This document shows positions 63,797 to 64,000 of a stretch of 64,000 nucleotides of DNA, one piece after another. A program made the position numbers and the translations under genes. The stretch comes from Bifidobacterium platyrrhinorum. GTDB lineage: Bacteria; Actinomycetota; Actinomycetes; Actinomycetales; Bifidobacteriaceae. The notes beneath the pieces were generated by a model. The model was not told the DNA's origin. It ran no database searches and saw only the letters and a program-made list of their open reading frames with translations. Position 1 is the stretch's first letter. Each line of letters opens with the position of its first letter. The stretch lies in NCBI RefSeq assembly GCF_010667645.1, contig NZ_WHZV01000001.1, positions 389,254-453,253 on the forward strand, written 5' to 3'.

Positions 63797-64000
63797 ATGC
63801 GAATCGTCATCCAGAAAGTCTCCCAGGCAAGCGTCGACGTCGTCAACGAGCTGGGAACCATCGATCCCACGTTCGAGCCGCAGCAGATCAGCCACGGCTA
63901 CATGATCCTCGTCGGCGTGTCCGACGCGGACGGCGACGCCGAGATCGCCTGGCTCGCCCACAAGGTGCTCAATCTGCGCGTCTTCGAGGACGAGCACGGC
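63797..64000 (+). CDS. dtd: D-aminoacyl-tRNA deacylase, N-terminal part
   Basis: The first 68 codons of a DTD-family enzyme, cut by the window end. It begins MRIVIQKVSQASVDV, the signature start of D-Tyr-tRNA deacylases, which hydrolyse D-amino acids from tRNA. HGYMILVGVSDADGD and HKVLNLRVFEDEHG match the following strands. The segment around residues 18-30 (LGTIDPTFEPQ) is longer than usual. It is expressed from a leaderless promoter. Confidence 0.9.
   Translation, partial: MRIVIQKVSQASVDVVNELGTIDPTFEPQQISHGYMILVGVSDADGDAEIAWLAHKVLNLRVFEDEHG

Overview
The window is GC-rich (roughly 60-65% by eye) and reads as a Bifidobacterium chromosome. The support is the mix of genes: actinobacterial markers (SepH, a DUF4193 zinc-ribbon protein, DUF3000 next to RNase D, Lhr helicase), a clostridial-type pfl/pflA pair typical of bifidobacterial fermentation, and many promoters whose -10 box lies only 6-8 nt before the start codon (leaderless mRNAs). 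The species cannot be named from this sequence alone.

Layout. 0-10.5 kb: end of parE, a ribokinase with a long N-terminal extension, an MFS permease, the giant helicase lhr, a Bcp peroxiredoxin and two small genes. 10.6-11.8 kb: iron alcohol dehydrogenase. 11.9-21.5 kb: an accessory island. It holds a 47-aa peptide gene, two short elements built from about 21-bp-phased inverted motif arrays (12.3-12.5 and 21.2-21.5 kb), an SUV3-like RNA helicase, an ADP-ribosylglycohydrolase, an unrecognised translationally coupled three-gene cassette (15.9-20.1 kb), and a type I restriction-modification ruin in which the start of hsdM is joined to the end of hsdR. 21.5-26.7 kb: inositol monophosphatase, a degenerate response regulator, and an ABC exporter with a wHTH regulator and a membrane protein. 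27-33 kb: parC, a phosphodiesterase, sepH, a DUF4193 gene, dut. 33-38 kb: rel and a methionine ABC transporter. 38-44 kb: cyclophilin, a membrane protein, a HAD phosphatase, an M20 amidohydrolase, nadE. 44.6-48.1 kb: pfl and pflA. 48.1-53.1 kb: DUF3000, rnd, tig, a ClC channel. 53.1-58.8 kb: an MFS exporter, then a second small accessory region (Fic protein, broken GNAT gene, TetR, MBL-fold lactonase-like gene). That region is divided by three copies of the ychF 3' end plus terminator. 58.9-64 kb: ychF, a polar amino acid ABC operon, and the start of dtd.

How the genes work together. Housekeeping functions dominate: topoisomerase IV (parE, parC), stringent response (rel), NAD synthesis, mixed-acid fermentation (pfl activated by PflA, with a CRP/FNR-like palindrome upstream), and uptake of methionine and polar amino acids. 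The best candidate for an undescribed system is the three-gene cassette at 15,948-20,072. It encodes a CoiA-like zinc-finger protein, a coiled-coil protein with a degenerate ATPase-like domain and an AT-rich N-terminal third of different composition, and a third protein of unknown type. It lies immediately downstream of a decayed restriction-modification locus. Its possible role in phage defence is inference from context only.
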